NCBI GenBank assembly: GCA_965240325.2
Contig: OZ251247.1
Location: 558,001 to 622,000, forward strand
Direction: 5' to 3'
DNA: 64,000 bases
Source of the DNA: Rebecca billardiae RCC1528
Taxonomy: Eukaryota; Haptophyta
Below, in pieces: positions 63,024 through 64,000 of this stretch. Below the pieces are notes generated by a model, which worked only from the letters and a program-made list of their open reading frames with translations, was not told where the DNA came from and did no database searches. The position numbers and the translations under genes were made by a program. The number at the start of each line of letters is the position of its first letter. Position 1 is the stretch's first letter.

Positions 63024-63636
63024 CGCGGGCGTTCAGCGGAGCATCCAGCGGGCGCTGGCGGCATGATATATGGCGCGCGCACTTGTCAGACGGAGTGCCT
63101 CGTCCGCGCCGCTCCTCGCCGGCCGGCGGCGGGCCTGGTGGGCCTGTCGTTTTATTATACGCTGATATGATGATGACGACGCGAGAGCCCATATATCGTC
63201 GTCAAATTGGCGATCGATGATGCATGACATTCGCCGTATAATATATATATATATATATAGCGCGTCGCGCCGCGTTTCTGAAAGGCTTGGCTTGCGAGCC
63301 GGCGAGATCGACACGCGGAGGACAAAAGAAAATCATATTCCTGCTTCGTCGCACCAATAGACTAAACGAAGATCGGACGGAGATCGTGGTCTTCAGATGC
63401 AAGACCTGGAAGCCCCCCTTGGGAGTTTTCAGTTGGGGCTCTCAACGCGGCCCGGCGAGGCGGACTTCTTAGGATTCTGAGGATCCTAGAGCACGGGCGG
63501 CCGGCGGGCGAGCACACGACGCCGCCCTGCGGCGGGGAGCCGTCCGCGCCGTGCACGCTCACTGGCACCCACGTCTCCTCCGCCGCGCTGCTCGCCTCCC
63601 GTCCACGTCGTCTGACCGACGCCCGTCGGCACGTGA
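63024..63636. other. Intergenic region downstream of the carboxypeptidase gene
   Basis: Contains a short (TA)n run at 63238-63259 and an AT-richer stretch to about 63480. No convincing gene. Confidence 0.5.
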
Positions 63637-63957
63637 CGTTCACGTTGCCCACGTCGCGCTCTCAGTGGGAGCGCGACGAGCACGCCGCTGCCCGCACCCT
63701 TCGATGCTTTCCTCTTCGCATCGGGCGCGCTCGTGCTGTGGAGCCTGCGCGTGCAGGAGGAGGAGCTCTTTCTCAATCAACGTCGTGCGCGCCCGCCTTC
63801 ATTCACGCTGCGCCGCGCGGAGGGGGAGAGCGCGCGCGGCTGGGCGCCCGCTCGGCCGGCTGCTGGGCTCGCGCAAGTCGGAAGTTCCGGCGCTCGACCT
63901 GACGCTCCCCAGCGAGGAGGCCGAACAGATGGATGTCCCAGCTGCGGCTCACTGTGA
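63637..63957 (+). CDS. Possible exon of a DUF155/RMD1-like protein
   Basis: The frame after a stop at 63634-63636 reads PFDAFLFASGALVLWSLRVQ followed by EEELFLNQ (about 63700-63785), which resembles the conserved aromatic-Gly-Val-Trp-acidic core of the DUF155 family (RMD1/RMND1, mitochondrial or membrane proteins). A CTCAG at 63661-63665 could be the acceptor and a GT after the acidic run the donor. The rest of the frame is not convincing. The match is short and rests on memory of the family pattern. Confidence 0.25.
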   Translation, partial: RSRCPRRALSGSATSTPLPAPFDAFLFASGALVLWSLRVQEEELFLNQRRARPPSFTLRRAEGESARGWAPARPAAGLAQVGSSGARPDAPQRGGRTDGCPSCGSL

Positions 63958-64000
63958 GAGCAGCTTGTGGGAGCGGGCTCCTGCACGGCACGGTTTGTAA

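Overview
The window looks like nuclear DNA of a GC-rich eukaryotic microalga. Two multi-exon genes (an Hsp70 and a cytosolic carboxypeptidase) have 15 reconstructed introns, and every one starts GTGCG and ends AG. TTAGGG-type telomere-like tracts sit inside several introns. The Hsp70 is of nucleocytosolic type but carries a signal peptide plus a long Arg/Ala/Ser-rich leader, the arrangement expected for the periplastidal space of algae with a complex red plastid. A haptophyte or similar chromist is my best inference; no marker gene in the window proves it.

Layout. 1-15226: a tandem array of eight F-box/RCC1 genes (R1-R8), all on the + strand and intronless, interrupted by a 1.2-kb terminal-inverted-repeat element (1546-2774) between R1 and R2. 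15523-21031: the 11-exon Hsp70, whose introns carry two copies of a 237-bp element and telomere-like tracts. 21032-23115: no gene, but a 589-bp palindrome with two (TA)n arrays. 23116-53251: a second, more scattered F-box/RCC1 cluster (R9 with a frameshift, R10 a double-length fusion, R11, R12, R13 a decayed fragment, R14). It is interleaved with three copies of a 4.3-4.8 kb retroelement-like unit (A 24773-29546 +, B 32805-37103 +, C 38875-43492 -), a candidate retroposed segment (47578-49671) with an unknown ORF, and a urea transporter (49993-51519). 53567-63023: an AlkD-type DNA alkylation repair gene (-) divergent from a very large metallocarboxypeptidase gene (+) of the tubulin deglutamylase family. 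The last 1 kb may hold an exon of a DUF155/RMD1-like gene.

The most interesting structure is the retroelement family. All three copies have the order A1 - internal - B1 - A2 - spacer - B2, with 463-bp A repeats and 119-bp B repeats. Single-base differences are shared by the two repeats of one element and not by the other elements. This split-direct-repeat layout is that of tyrosine-recombinase (DIRS/PAT/Ngaro-like) retrotransposons, here without any recognisable coding capacity. Each copy lies 50-95 bp upstream of the start codon of an F-box/RCC1 gene of one subfamily.

How the genes work together: the R genes encode an N-terminal F-box followed by a seven-bladed RCC1 propeller, so they are probably substrate adaptors for SCF ubiquitin ligases. 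The array shows recent duplication, mosaic exchange, fusion and decay, with differences concentrated in short propeller loops. The remaining genes are ordinary housekeeping or transport genes with no clear functional tie to the array. No tRNA, rRNA or CRISPR was seen.
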